Below are positions 11,458 to 23,416 of a stretch of 64,000 nucleotides of DNA, one piece after another. Every line of letters begins with the position of its first letter. The first letter of the stretch is position 1. The notes beneath the pieces are model-generated. The model saw only the letters and a list, made by a program, of their open reading frames with translations, was not told the origin of the DNA and searched no databases. Source of the DNA: Agriotes lineatus (lineage: Eukaryota; Arthropoda; Insecta; Coleoptera; Elateridae); assembly GCA_940337035.1 (NCBI GenBank), contig CALNHX010003581.1, positions 1-64,000 on the forward strand. Direction: 5' to 3'. The translations under genes were made by a program, and so were the position numbers.

Positions 11458-12800
11458 TCTTCAATTATGCAATTGTGAAAAAGCCGATCTAAATTAAAAG
11501 GGACAAAAAAAGCACAATATATAACTATTACATATAAGTAATGGAGTAGAACAGCTTAGGTACTGCTGTAAAAAATTATAAAAAAATACCGCAAAACATG
11601 ATATGTTAGCAAGGTCCAAACTCAACTGACACGTACCAAATGGCGAGCAAGTTAAAACTTCGCATGGTCGCTAAAGAGCAGCTCCAACAATGTATCTCTA
11701 ACTGTTATGGTTAAGAAAAGAATTGGGTAACCGGAATTACCCGCTGATCGCCATTCCTTCATTCTCCCCTATATACAAAGAAGTAATTTATTCTAAATCA
11801 AGTTTTCATAAATACATTTTAAAATCAATACCATTGTAAAATATAGAAATGCAACCATTCGGTAACTATTTATCAGCGACGCAACGTAGTGAAAAAATCC
11901 ACTGATGAATCTAAAAATAAGTGGCTTCGCACCTTGAGAAGAAAAACTCTTGTTCGTAATTTGGCTTGTTGCTTCACTCTCACGTAGATAAATTCAGACG
12001 TATACAAATACACAGTTTTTGAAGCAACCATGGTAAACGATAACGCGACTGCCGATGTAGTGAAAGAGCTGTCCACTGTACACGCTTTTATACGGTATTG
12101 CCCAGTGTCTGATTCCTTCAGAATTTGGTTAAATTTTACCTGCTTGGTTTCTCAGTCAATAAGCAATCATCCCGGATATCCCGGATTACGACGTCCGTGA
12201 ACTTTTTGAAGGTTCTTCTAAATCTAAAGTAAATTGCAACTAAGAAACAATTAGTTTTTAAACCTCAATCAATTCCATTATTGGGCTACAATTTGGCCAT
12301 TGGATAACGTCACACGTACTGCGCTTTCAATTTCGACCTTAAAGGGAATGTGAGCCAACCTTTAAAGTACCAAAGCACCCAAATACCAATATGTCTTAGT
12401 TTAAGCCGTGTTATGTATGTGTATGTCTACATCCTCTCTTTTCCAGGTAAAACCAAGATAGACCTAACAAAATAACTGCAAGTGTAGGAACGTAGGCAAG
12501 TTACCATTTGATTAAAACGAGGCTCCTCTTGGCGGGCGCCGGCGTCCACCGACCTCGGAACACAATCATCCCGTCGCTGATTGTGGTTCGAAACCGCGTG
12601 GGGCTGCGATTTGGCCCTCCAAGTGTGGCCCCGTTGCTAGCAAAGGTTGTCAGTTGACGATCCAGTCTTAGCTCCTCACACCGTTTGATTAAGCACAGTT
12701 GACTGCAGCTCACCCGCTGTCCTTTGCCAAATTCGTACCCGCTTTCCTTCCATCTCGCGCTCTGACCAGTTGGTAATAACTGTGGTATAACTGTGCCCAG
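11458..12800. other. gene-free stretch; GC-rich block just before the eyeless exon
   Basis: 11,458-12,490 is AT-rich with nothing recognisable. 12,500-12,780 is clearly GC-richer than its surroundings, has no conserved frame on either strand that I recognise, and leads into the 3' splice site at 12,800. It may be intronic regulatory DNA or belong to the exon's CpG-rich context. Confidence 0.4.
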
Positions 12801-12966
12801 GTCATAGCGGTGTGAACCAGCTAGGGGGGGTCTTCGTCAGCGGGCGGCCCTTGCCGGACTCCACGCGTCAGAAGATCGTCGAACTCGCGCACTCCGGAGC
12901 CCGGCCCTGCGACATCTCCAGAATTCTCCAAGTGTCCAACGGGTGCGTCTCCAAAATTCTTGGAAG
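12801..12966 (+). CDS. ey: eyeless/Pax6, paired-domain exon 1 (PAI half)
   Basis: 166-base exon, acceptor CTGTGCCCAG|GT and donor AAG|GTAAGG. It encodes a Gly completed from the previous exon, then HSGVNQLGGVFVSGRPLPDS and continues through KIVELAHSGARPCDISRILQ to KILG, ending two bases into an Arg codon. This is the N-terminal (PAI) half of a Pax6-class paired domain, a DNA-binding domain of the eye-specification regulator. Exon borders match Pax6 genes in general. Residue 14 of the domain is Ser; Toy and vertebrate PAX6 have Asn and Drosophila Ey has Gly there. Upstream coding exons were not found. Confidence 0.95.
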
Positions 12967-13804
12967 GTAAGGCGTCATTCCTTAATAGTACTTCTTAATT
13001 ACAATCAGGGCGTTGGAAAAAGTGTTAAATATTTTAAGGGTGTACGATTGAATTAAAGTCAAATGAACTTGAGCGACATGGGTCTACAAACAAACCGTTT
13101 TCGCGATATTGCCTAAAAAATGTTCTCATTCTCTAATTTGTATATATTATTTTGCTTATGTAGTTTACCATAAAAACTGTTGAAAAAAAAGCAAACCTCA
13201 TCTCAAGCAATAGAGTTTTGACCAACTTTATAAAACTCCTGCATTCTGATCTACTGATAGTCTTTCGTCACTATCCCCTTATTAATATTTTTTTATATTC
13301 TTTGCTATAACGTAGAGCCACTTCTTTATTTTTCATTCCTTCGTGCTTGTATACTCATCAGTCATCACCATCATCTTCCCCATTAAACTATGCGTGTTCA
13401 TTGATGGATAAAGGAGATTTGTAACTCGTTCAGTACGCTGCTGCGGGTGCCGCAGGATTTTAGACTGGCTGGATATAACAGGATGGTTAATCCTCGTGTT
13501 TTGCGTCTTATAACGACCGCCACTTTAAGCAACCTTGCTTAATATTTAGCTACCATAGTCTACTTAGGTGACTAACTCTGCTTGAGATGTTTTAACGAAC
13601 TTTTCCACTGTCTGGTTGTTGATATACATCATAGAGCTCTTCGTTCTTATGTGTCCAGTTATCATATTTAGAACGGAAACCTAATCAGAAATATTTTCAG
13701 ACTAGGAGTTGGAGAATGAGAAACACATCACAGCAACAACAAATCCAAATCTGTTCATGAAATCTTGTTATTAAGCATGGCGTACAAAACATTTGCCACT
13801 GTTG

Positions 13805-14060
13805 TGAAATAAAGCCAATTGCTACCGGACTCGGTGTTCAAGCGCGAGTTCGATCCCCAGTCCCGGTAAAGTTTTTAATAAATAATGAATGCGGATGAAC
13901 ACCTTTTCAGAATGCCACCTTCGGAAGAAATGTACCGGTCCCTTGCTACTCCGATGTATTGCAGCATATAAAATAGCACTTGCTAGGGTTGGCACTCCTT
14001 AGTTTCGGCGAAATTCTAGTGGGGCGGTGATCATTATACTCTGTCAGTCGGTATCTGAGG
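13805..14060 (+). mobile_element. possible tRNA-derived SINE
   Basis: A B-box-like GAGTTCGATCCCCAG near 13,845 is followed by about 200 bases of unique, moderately GC-rich DNA. The A box is poor and no flanking duplication was established, so this is a weak call. Confidence 0.35.
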
Positions 14061-14104
14061 TAACCGGTAACCTGTGTAATGGGGTCTTCATAAAAAACAC
14101 CGAC

Positions 14105-14470
14105 AACTAATTTCTGAAAATGTCATAGGTGAATATCAAGTTGGTTTAAGATCAATTGTAACCATTTTGGGAGTACGACCTCCATATGACACCGTCAACA
14201 GGAAAAATCTATACAGAATCATTGAAAGATCTAAAAATCCTTAACAACTGTTGAATTAACAAACCTGTACTTGTGGACAATTTTAAAAGTAAAGCTGCCA
14301 TACAAGAAAATCAGCAGATTTATCGAAATATACTATGGGCTAAAACCATGCGATGGGCATGTCACAGTTCTGTTTAGCTTGGAATTGAAAACTCTAGTTG
14401 ACCTCAGTGGACATTATTACGTAAAATAAGCCAAATAATAACATATGCAGATGATATCAACGTAATTCAG
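14105..14470 (+). pseudogene. degraded non-LTR reverse transcriptase fragment
   Basis: In shifting frames it reads GEYQVGLRSIVTILGV, then GLKPCDGHVTVLFSLELK and ITYADDIN. These correspond in order to the conserved GEYQ-GFR, GL-QGD--S-LLFN-ALE and YADD motifs of LINE reverse transcriptases. Several stops and frameshifts; both ends missing. An old relic in the eyeless intron. Confidence 0.7.
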
Positions 14471-15539
14471 CATTATCATCACCAATCAGCATATTTGTGT
14501 CCACTGCTGAACAAAGGCCTCCACTAATTCACTTCCTCTCGTTTTGCTATGAAGCCTGACACACGCCGTATTCCTCATTAACTTCGCATATCGATGGTCT
14601 ATACGGCATTCGTCTAAGACAGCTAGTAGAAGTTCTTGATCAAATTCAAATATGGTAATCCAACCTCACAATTTCGCAAAACAAATTGGCTATTATTCGA
14701 CAATTATGTGTGATTCCGTAATTAAAGCGTTGTCTAAGAAATCACTAAATTCAATCTTTTGGGATAAACTTTCCTGGCCTTTCTGTTGCTTTTGCTATGG
14801 AAACTAGGGCTTAACTCAAGCCCACAGCAAGTCGTACTATGCCTGGTCCCTCTTTCTCCGTTGGCATGCAGATACAAACCGCTGATGCCTTGCAGAACGA
14901 CTCCCGTTGCTCGACCGCTTCGAAAACGTCTCCAATTCAGCTTGGGCTCCAACTGCTTTCCACGAAGGCCATTGGCTACCTCTAGCTCACAGGGCTCCAA
15001 TTACACTGCTAGAACCTTGTACAAAATCTCCGAAAACCAGCTAACACTCGATGCACAAATCAAACACTTTTTATAAACTTTTGCAGAGGTGCTACGAATC
15101 AATGCAACCTACTCCAGCGTACCCAGAGGATATAGCAATAATTTCAAAACACACTAAATTGGGAAAAGGGTATTTATTCACGTATTAATAATTACTTATC
15201 GGAGAATCTAAAGCTGACACCACTTCACAGCTTGGTTTTCTTTCCCCAACCGTTTGTCTTCGACCTTACATTGTTTTACTAAATTTTCAAGGCTAATCTG
15301 ACTACAATTTGTTGTTCAAATCAAGGCTAACACTATTTTTAATACCGCTTTATAAATTATTATCAAAGCCAATGCTCTTTTATACAATTTGCAAAAATTA
15401 AACTAGCACATTTCTGGAACATTTTATAAAATAATATTTGATATGCTTAAACTGTTATAAATTGCTATTACAGTCGTAAAGGCTTAGAATGTGTTCATAG
15501 CAATATATAATGTGAAAGGAGACAAAACTTTTTAAACAA

Positions 15540-16265
15540 AATTGTCACTATTTTGATGGTATCGTTGCCCCTTCGATACACCTGTTAGATAAAAGTTTGA
15601 GTGTTTTTAGAAGTTGTGCTCCACCCGTTTTTATACTTTCGATAGCAGTTTTGTCTTCTCCCCGGGGTCCTGCCATTTTTCATTTCTTGTAGCAGCTTTA
15701 ATTTCGTAAAGTGTGATTTTGGGAGTGTCATCAGAGCTTTAATTTTTAACTTTAGGGAATTGAGCTTTGGCATTACCAATACTTGATCTTTTATAGATAT
15801 TGCTATAGAAGTCTTCGACGATCGTTAAAATTTGTTGTTTCTCGCATGTTATCTTGCCGCCTAAATCCATCAGTTTATATTTATGTTATGTCTTCCTTCG
15901 CCCAAGTGTCTTCTCATTACTTTAAGATTTCCATTTTGTTCATCTACTTCTCAAATCGGTTTGTTCTTGTAATTTCGATTGCCCTTTCTTATCTATTTTG
16001 ATATTTTATTATTTAACTTTCTATGCTCTAGAGAATCTTTCTGTTTCAGTTCTCTTCTCTGTTTCATGAGTTCTTTTGTATGCGTATTTAGTTTATCTTC
16101 TTTTATTTTTTTTTTTGAAACATGATTTCTCACAGCGTCTTGTAAGGCGGAGACAATTTGATTATGTATATCATAAAATCCTTTACTTTCTATATCAACG
16201 TAGTTAATTGGCAGAAACCTATTTTTAATTAATGAAGAATAGTTCGAGTTAAAAATGCAACAGCA
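15540..16265 (-). pseudogene. degraded LINE fragment, pre-RT and N-terminal RT region
   Basis: Read on the minus strand: DIHNQIVSALQDAVRNHVSK and KELMKQRRELKQKDS, the linker typical before the RT domain, then VEDFYSNIYK, then MKNGRTPGRRQNCYRKYKNG and QVYRRGNDTIK. The last pieces match the common K-GK-PG-D-I-E-IK-GG and C--EG-IP motifs at the start of LINE RTs. Several frameshifts and stops; the catalytic core is absent. Confidence 0.7.
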
Positions 16266-16739
16266 AAAGTGAGCCTAGAAGACTATGTAGCTATCATACA
16301 ATACAATCAAAATTAACAGCAGAAGGAGCCAAACTTTAACAGCAGTACGAGGAACGTATGAAGTGTTTACTGCACGACGGCGAAACCACTGAGGAGGTCA
16401 TCTTCACAACTCTAATGTGCACGCTTACATATCAGAGCCCACTTGTTCGCTGTTTGTGCAGCCCTAGGACATAACAACTTTTATTGTGCTTAGAGTTAAG
16501 CCTTCCTTTACGATGTATTTAATTACCGCACGAATTTCAACTTTATCCATTTTTTTAAACAGGAACACCTTGCTTCATTCAACATTAAACTAATTGACAG
16601 ATTGCCCTGATTTTTGGTTTATGTTCCTACTGCGGATTAATGTCTTACGAAATGAAGTAGAATGCATGTAGAAATTACAACACATCTCATCCATTACTAA
16701 AGGAAGAAATGTGCAGAGACAGATAAAAATAGAATTATA

Positions 16740-17190
16740 AAGGGTGTTTTAAAATTGCACTGAAGAAATATAAGGGCGTTGGTCTGAAACAAAAAAATAA
16801 GAAAAAACTAATAAACATATGTCCTAAACAACAATCATTTCAAAATAATTGATCAAAAAATTAAGGATAGCAATTTGCCAGCACATTTTACCCGACTTGT
16901 AACTGACCATTTGAATACGACTTACAACAGCAGATGGCTTGGTCGTAATTGCCCTCTACCATTGCCAACTCGGTTACTTGATCTTACCCAATTGGGTTAC
17001 TTTGTTTGGGGGTACATTAAATAAATTGTGTATTCTTCTTGAGTCAACACAGTAGATAAATTAAGAAATCGCATAACTGAGGCTTGAAAAACCCTCAAAC
17101 AAAATTATGAAATAAGACTAGAGAATCATGGATTCGACGTGCTGAATGCTGCATAGCAGAAGAAGAAGGGCACTTCGGACAGCTACTATA
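16740..17190 (+). pseudogene. relic of a Tc1/mariner-superfamily transposase C-terminus
   Basis: Around 16,930-17,160 the + strand reads LDLTQLGYFVWGYIK, stop, then VNTVDKLRNRIT. This matches the SPDLTPLDFFLWGYLK and D--EELRNRI motifs of insect transposases in this superfamily. The left edge AGGGTGTTTTAAAATTGCAC may be the element end. Stops and the missing catalytic centre show it is dead. Confidence 0.6.
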
Positions 17191-19059
17191 AATTTTACTA
17201 AATTTCTGTTTTTCTTTGCAAATTAATCAATGAAATAAACTATTTTTGAATGCATGCTCATTATTTTTTTACTGTTTACTGTAGAATAACGCCCATATAT
17301 TGTACGTAATTAAAACAACACATGTTGGAAACAAAACATCAGTCTACTAAATCATGAAGGTTTTAAATACTCATTCCTATCTTTAATTCTTTTATCAAAG
17401 ATGGATTTTTATGTTTGGAGTTTTTTATACAGTTCAGTATACACAGAATCTATAGATAATTTCAGTCGAGTTGCAAAAAATAATTGAAAAAAGAAGAATT
17501 TTATCCTGAAGAAACGTAAAACTTGTGTCGACATGGAAGGAATGCATTTGAAATGCACTTAATATAAGATAACTAGTTAAGACGATTTTTTGCGTCCAAT
17601 AATAAATAAATGTCATTTTTTGGCAGTGATCTATTATAAAATAAAAGCGTACAATATCACTCCTCCCCCCGAAACGTCGTGTGATATACACCCTAGACAG
17701 TGGAAAAAGTCCGATAAAACACATAATAAATAAATAGTATAATTTATTGAGCTTATTATATTATTTGTGGATTTTGATATATCTTGTATCAATAAAAAAA
17801 CTTACTGTATGATTCCTTAAAAACGGTTACAGACACATGTCGATTAAAACGGTTTGTCTTATTTTTAGCGTTACTACACACAGTTTGAATATGTAACACT
17901 TTTCCCGCACCTGGTATAAAAGAGCAACTTTTTAAGCAAAACTATTAATTTTAATAGATATAATTTTAGTGAAACAATTTAAAAGTAACTTAGCTACAAA
18001 TCGAATTTTCAAGATCTTTCATTTTGCTTGTAATAAATTCTAAAAACTATTTAAATAGAGACTGAGCAGCTTTTAGTAGTTATTTATGTATTAAGGGCAT
18101 AATCAATAGATTATAGCACGAGGGAATGTTTAAAGCGCGACGACCTGCTAGATCTTTGCAAACAACTCATTTCTTAATTTTCTTTTAAGTTTACGTATTA
18201 TTTACCTTGGAAAAAAGTGTAGAGAGAATTCATATTTATTTTATTATTTTTGAGTTACTACAGCATCATAGTTTATTACCGCAGCTTTATTTGGCCATGG
18301 AATTGCTAAATCCATTATTTTTACAATTAAAAAAAATCTTTTTGATATTTTTAATGAAATGCGAACACAATAAAATCACAAAACTGCAGTGGTTGCCCAA
18401 ACCAAACTTTGAATTAAACAATATAAAACATATGTAAACTTACAACAGTTTTATAAAATTTGGATATCCCTATAGAGATAACTACAAAATTTGCGGAAAC
18501 CTTTCCATCTGTGCAATTGACAAGATGAAGCGTGACTGTCATTATAATATAGTATTAAAGCAACCAAACCATACTTGATGCGCCGCACCACATGTAGTTA
18601 TGCCCGCTTTTTAAACTAAGATAATAATTAGAGGCGTGCGAGTGGGGTTTCACAGAAATAAATATAAATCACAGTATAGTGAAAGAAGAATAATTATTCA
18701 ATTACTTATGCACTATCAACTATTACATACAGGCAACTTGGAGTTGTTTTGATGGTTATTTTGAAAAATCAACTCAAACATTTTTTATATAAAGCAATAA
18801 GGCATATGTAAGATATTTATTACAAAGGGCAGTTGATGTTAGTGACGACAATCTTTACTAAATTTTGATCTTCTCTAAAATATTGAACGCACGCCACTGA
18901 GCATTTGCTTGAGAATGCTTTTCATTAAATTGTCCGGACCTTAATAATTACAGTAACGGGTTGGTTACTTAATCAAATGTTCAAAATTACTCTTTTAGTA
19001 ATGTAATAATTGTGTATTTCAAAAATTGACATTTTTGATATTGTTCATTTAATATATCT

Positions 19060-19570
19060 CTTAAATGGCTTTTAATGATTATGCATTGATTATCCATACT
19101 AATTGAGTTATTAATTTTGTACAATGGATGATAGCAATTGGGAGAGTCGGTTTGTACAGTTTAATTGAATAATATATCAAATCTAATTTTCGAAACTGTA
19201 TAAAATATATCGAACAACTCCAGCAATTTAATTAAAGGCAATAAAATTCAGACCGTTTTCTCACATTTCTGGATTGACAAATCGCCATGATTGGGCTGCA
19301 AATCTAAGTAGGTTGTTCAACAATAGCAATTGCTTAATTAAAGGTATCTACATGTATAAACTATTACGAGATTAAGATCGATTGTTCGATTAATCACATT
19401 TCGATTATTATAGATCACGAGCAAATTTGTTGTCCATACAATATCATTGTGTGTTTATTAGCTGTTAATTATTTGTTCCGGTAATAAACCAATTATGCCG
19501 TTATTACAGTGCAATTAGTCAATTAATTGCAATTTCTCCGTAGTTGACACCCTACTTTTGTAGTGATATA
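19060..19570. promoter_or_regulatory. candidate intronic enhancer dense in homeodomain sites
   Basis: About 500 bases packed with ATTA/TAAT cores in CAATTA, TAATTG or TTAATTA context, for example TTAATTATTTG and TTAGTCAATTAATTGCAATT, spaced every 20-40 bases, with no coding signal and no repeat structure. The density is beyond what the surrounding AT-rich DNA shows. Position in the eyeless intron makes an eye/head enhancer reasonable; this is inference only. Confidence 0.35.
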
Positions 19571-19684
19571 TCTAAATTGCTAAATTGTGGTAATTGTTTT
19601 ACTACCGCTCTTGAATGATCGAATTATCGGCTATGACAAACCGTTACTTTTTTATGAATTAACGATTCAAACAGTGTTATATAG

Positions 19685-19765
19685 TTTTTTGCAATCAAGC
19701 CAGCTTGATTAGTTCTGGTTTAGCAACTGGTGGAGCCGAGTTCAAATCCGAGTCATAGCCAAGAT
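19685..19765 (+). repeat. tRNA-like segment, possible SINE head
   Basis: GGTTTAGCAACTGG resembles an A box and GAGTTCAAATCCGAG a B box. GTCATAGCC at its end is complementary to GGCTATGAC at about 19,629, 120 bases upstream, too far apart for a normal tRNA acceptor stem. Most likely a decayed tRNA-derived SINE. Confidence 0.35.
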
Positions 19766-20849
19766 TTTTTGGAGTGACTTTCAGTTCAACTCAACTGTTG
19801 ACTCATGTGCTCAATTCAGTTTCAATTATTATTTTGCTCTAATACATTTTGAAGCAATATTTTACACATCGACGTGGTTAATGTTAAAACCGGAATTATA
19901 TGCAATAAAATCGTCGTAGTTGTAGGTACAATGTTACAAAAGATTAGAGCAGGTCTATTCAGAGCAATGTAGGATTTTTAGCTTTTTCGTAGGCGTGCAG
20001 AGAACACATACGTGGGTTGTAACGCAGGTGAACCACAAGCAATTAGCAGATGCAGTTAATGATAAACATAGGTGCGAACAATATAATTTCAAATATAATT
20101 TTGTATTGACCGCTAGATGAAGCCTAAAATCCATCAGAAAACTTGTATTCCAGAAAAGTCGAATTAAAAAAATTTCATTAGACGCAGATATTGCAAGACG
20201 ATTTTTATTTGTATACAAACCCAAATCAGTTTGGGTGTTGCCTAAAAATAGCCCCCGGCGTGGCTGCAACCGGGTGTGTAAGCCGAAACCGTAATCGGAT
20301 ATCTCGAAAGGTCAGAAAGCTTTGCTAATCTTGATCAAAGCTGAGCTTAATGAAGCAGCGAGCGTAGACACAGAAATGGCGACTTTTTCCTCGAGCGCCC
20401 TTGTGGCTACACCCGCATATTTTTAAACCTCGGTGCTATAAATACTCTTTACGTTGTCATTACTCTGTTTATGAACAAGGGAGTTTATTAAATTTATGTT
20501 TTTTTGTTCATCTAAGTATGATAGCTCTGTAGGTTGATATTAAAATTTCAAAGCACTGTAAAACACAAAACAGATATTTGTTAAATAAGCTTATTGAATT
20601 TAAGTATAATGAGCTTTAATAACTTATTTTTAAAAGGTTCGAGTTTCTTGGATTATATAAATATTGGTATTGAAGCTTTATTTGTTGGAATCGATCTGAA
20701 TGCAATACCTTCATTTATAAGTCAAGTTCTATCTTTAAACTTAAAAAAGACAAGGGAGCAACATTTTTGTGATGATGCTAACCATTGTTATGCAAATACT
20801 GTCACTTCCAGTTAATTGGCTATTGGCTACCGGTTAATCGAGTCTGCCA

Positions 20850-22775
20850 CACTAGTGGATCCAAGGGGGTGTCAATGGGGTCAATTGACACCTCCTTGGG
20901 CTTCTTAAAAAATGTAATCTGATAAAAAGTTGACTGCCTTGTTTTAATTATAAACAAAAGGCACCCTTAGAGCATCCGCTCGTAATTTAAATTTGAAATT
21001 GCCGAATGCTTTTTCAACATTCTTCACTTCTTTTTAATTCCAATAGGCGCAAATTTACCCTCACCCCCCAGTGTTGGTGGGGTTTTTGTCGCTCGTTGAT
21101 GTCTGTTCTGTGACCTGTCTAACGTTGACCAGTCTTCACTAGACAAAACAATGAACTGCACCTGTTGCATAATTATCGGCGTATTTTTAAATTTTGCTAA
21201 TAATATAATGTTTTCATTGTTTGTTTTAAATTGTACAACTAGTTAGTCAAAGTTTAAAATTTCCAAAGCCTGCAAAATTTCAACTTTAAATACTCGTATG
21301 TAAAACAATGCTTATTTTATACCAGTTCACGTGAAAGAGAAAACATACATACTTCATTTTCAAGTAATTGATAATTATACAGAGATCACAAGAATTACAC
21401 AAAACAAGGCATTTCCTAACTGGTTTTATAAATTGTTATTGCAAATTTATTCTCTTTGTTTTATTCAATTTTGTAGAATGCGCCACCCTCTAAAAACAAA
21501 AAACATTAGATTTCTTTATACAAAAACCTAAAACCACTGCCCTTCATGTCAATCAGGATAAGACGGTAGAAATTAAAAATCTAGAGAAAGCAGATGATTT
21601 GCCAACAAATTCCACAGAAACTGAAACTGCATCCACTTCTATTCCCGCTAATAATGGGGAGATTGAAAGTTGGTGAAACCACATCGGCGCTTACTTTGAC
21701 AGAATTGATAAACTTCTTGGGAGTCTTTCTAATTTAAAGAAAAAAGAATTATTGGAAAACCCTCACTTATTTTCCTTTCCAAAAAAAAAATGTATGTGAA
21801 AGTAACTAAAATACATATTAATATTAGTGTTTTGGATAAATATACTTGCTTGTCTATTCGTATATAAAACGTTAAGTGGCTCAAGTCGTTTTTTTTTAAT
21901 GAAAAACAATTGAATTTAGAGGTATGAAGTAACATACAAATTACAAAGTGATTTTTTAAAAACTCAATGGCAGCAGGCCCTGGAAAGCCTGAATCAGTTG
22001 GCAGTACTGAAGGTCATTTTCAGTCTATATCAAATTCGAGGTCATTTGACAGACGCTGACGCAAAACTTAACAGCGCTTTTAAAAAATTCATACAGGGCC
22101 TTTCATTTGAAAAAAAAAAACTAAATTATTAAATTTGCTAATGTTCAGAATCATGTACATTAGTAATACCCAGAACCATTATTTTGCACACGAAAAGCAT
22201 ACTTTTTTTGTAAATTCAATTTCCATTCTCTTACGGCAGCCGCCTGAAATTCAGCATTTTTGCATATAATCGTTGATATGTATCTCCAAATCAACTGACC
22301 CATACAACTTGATACAAAATGATCAGGATTTCAATGCGAAACTTTCAAGTTACCTAACTACGTACAGGCAATTCCATATAAAAAAAAAGTAAGTTTGATT
22401 CGCCACATTTTTTGAGCCACCCTGTACAATCAAAACATTTAGAAATACTTTGCAATCCCCCCCGTCGTTGCCAGACGCTTTATATAGTTTACCATTATTT
22501 TAGCATAGCTAGAACGGTTTATTGTGTAAAATTTACTTTTTTTGTTATTTTGGTATAGCCTATATAGCTAAAATAGCGGTTTTATTTGTTGAAATCGAAA
22601 AAAAAACAAATAAGTATGAAAAATCAATTTTTATTTTGTACCTCTTCTATTCTAAATATCTACCTAGTACCTACCATCCCATAGTAGGCATTACGTACCT
22701 AAACTATTAGTTTGGCCTTACTGTTCAATCTACAACAAATAGTTCACCCCCTTAGGAACTCTCTGAATCCGCCTA
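20850..22775. mobile_element. possible degraded hAT-like DNA transposon
   Basis: The edges GTGGATCCAAGGGGGTGTCA and, in reverse, GGCGGATTCAGAGAG..TAAGGGGGTGAAC look like diverged inverted ends of the GGATCC/AAGGGGG type seen on hAT-like elements. The inside is frame-poor and has no intact transposase motif. Weak but worth aligning. Confidence 0.3.
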
Positions 22776-23235
22776 TGGGCTGCCATTAATTTGGGGCGAA
22801 ATTTGAACAACCCAACCAAAGCGAGTTAGTCTAAATTATCTCCATTTATTCGACATTAACGATCAATTTACCTCAGATAACTGTCGAGGGACAAGCACAC
22901 TAAGAACAGTTCTCAATTGCTTAACTAAATGTAGTTTTATGAATACAAAATTATCAACAATTGAATGTTTATATTTACATATTTACATTACCCATATTTA
23001 GCTTGAATTATTTTGAAATACATATTTTTTATTTGGCTTTTTGCTTAATTGACACGTAGTATTGCAAAATAATTTGTCAATCATTAAAATCGAGGGAACA
23101 ATAAATAGTCTACCAAAAAAACTAAGATTTTGCAAACGAGGTACTAATCTAAACTTGCTTTGCTGAAGTTGCTTTGTGGTTAAGGACGAAACTACTTTTA
23201 ACCCAACTAACCATTTTGATTTTTTCTTGGTGCAG

Positions 23236-23416
23236 ATACTATGAAACCGGCTCCATCCGACCGCGAGCAATCGGAGGCTCAAAGCCACGAGTGGCTACCG
23301 CGGAAGTGGTGGCAAAAATATCCGCTTTCAAGCGGGAATGTCCCTCCATATTTGCCTGGGAAATTCGAGACAGACTCCTCCAGGATGGCGTCTGCACAAA
23401 CGACAACATTCCAAGT
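23236..23416 (+). CDS. ey: eyeless/Pax6, paired-domain exon 2 (linker and RED half)
   Basis: 181-base exon, acceptor TTGGTGCAG|AT and donor CCAAGT|GTAAGT. It completes the Arg of the previous exon and reads YYETGSIRPRAIGGSKPRVA, then TAEVVAKISAFKRECPSIFA and WEIRDRLLQDGVCTNDNIPS, ending in phase 0. This is the linker and most of the C-terminal (RED) half of a Pax6-class paired domain. RPRAIGGSKPRVATAEVV and CTNDNIPS favour eyeless over twin-of-eyeless. The next exon, expected to start VSSINRVLRNLA, and the homeobox exons were not found in the window. Confidence 0.95.

Larger units (their letters stand above)
12967..23235 (+). other. eyeless intron inside the paired domain (10.3 kb)
   Basis: Runs from GTAAGG at 12,967 to TGGTGCAG ending at 23,235, phase 2. 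It is filled with mobile relics listed separately and with AT-rich DNA that shows nothing at 12,967-13,790, 14,480-15,530, 17,200-19,050 and 22,780-23,230. A GC-balanced piece at 14,740-15,060 has open frames on both strands but no family signature. Confidence 0.85.

Noticed and set aside
12501..12713. An upstream eyeless coding exon in the GC-rich block
   Set aside because: No + strand frame matches a known Pax6 N-terminus and no donor site with suitable phase was found; the minus-strand frame there has no family signature.
14734..15076. Opposed open frames of 88 and 96 codons as a gene
   Set aside because: No motif, no splice or start context, and both strands open equally because of base composition.
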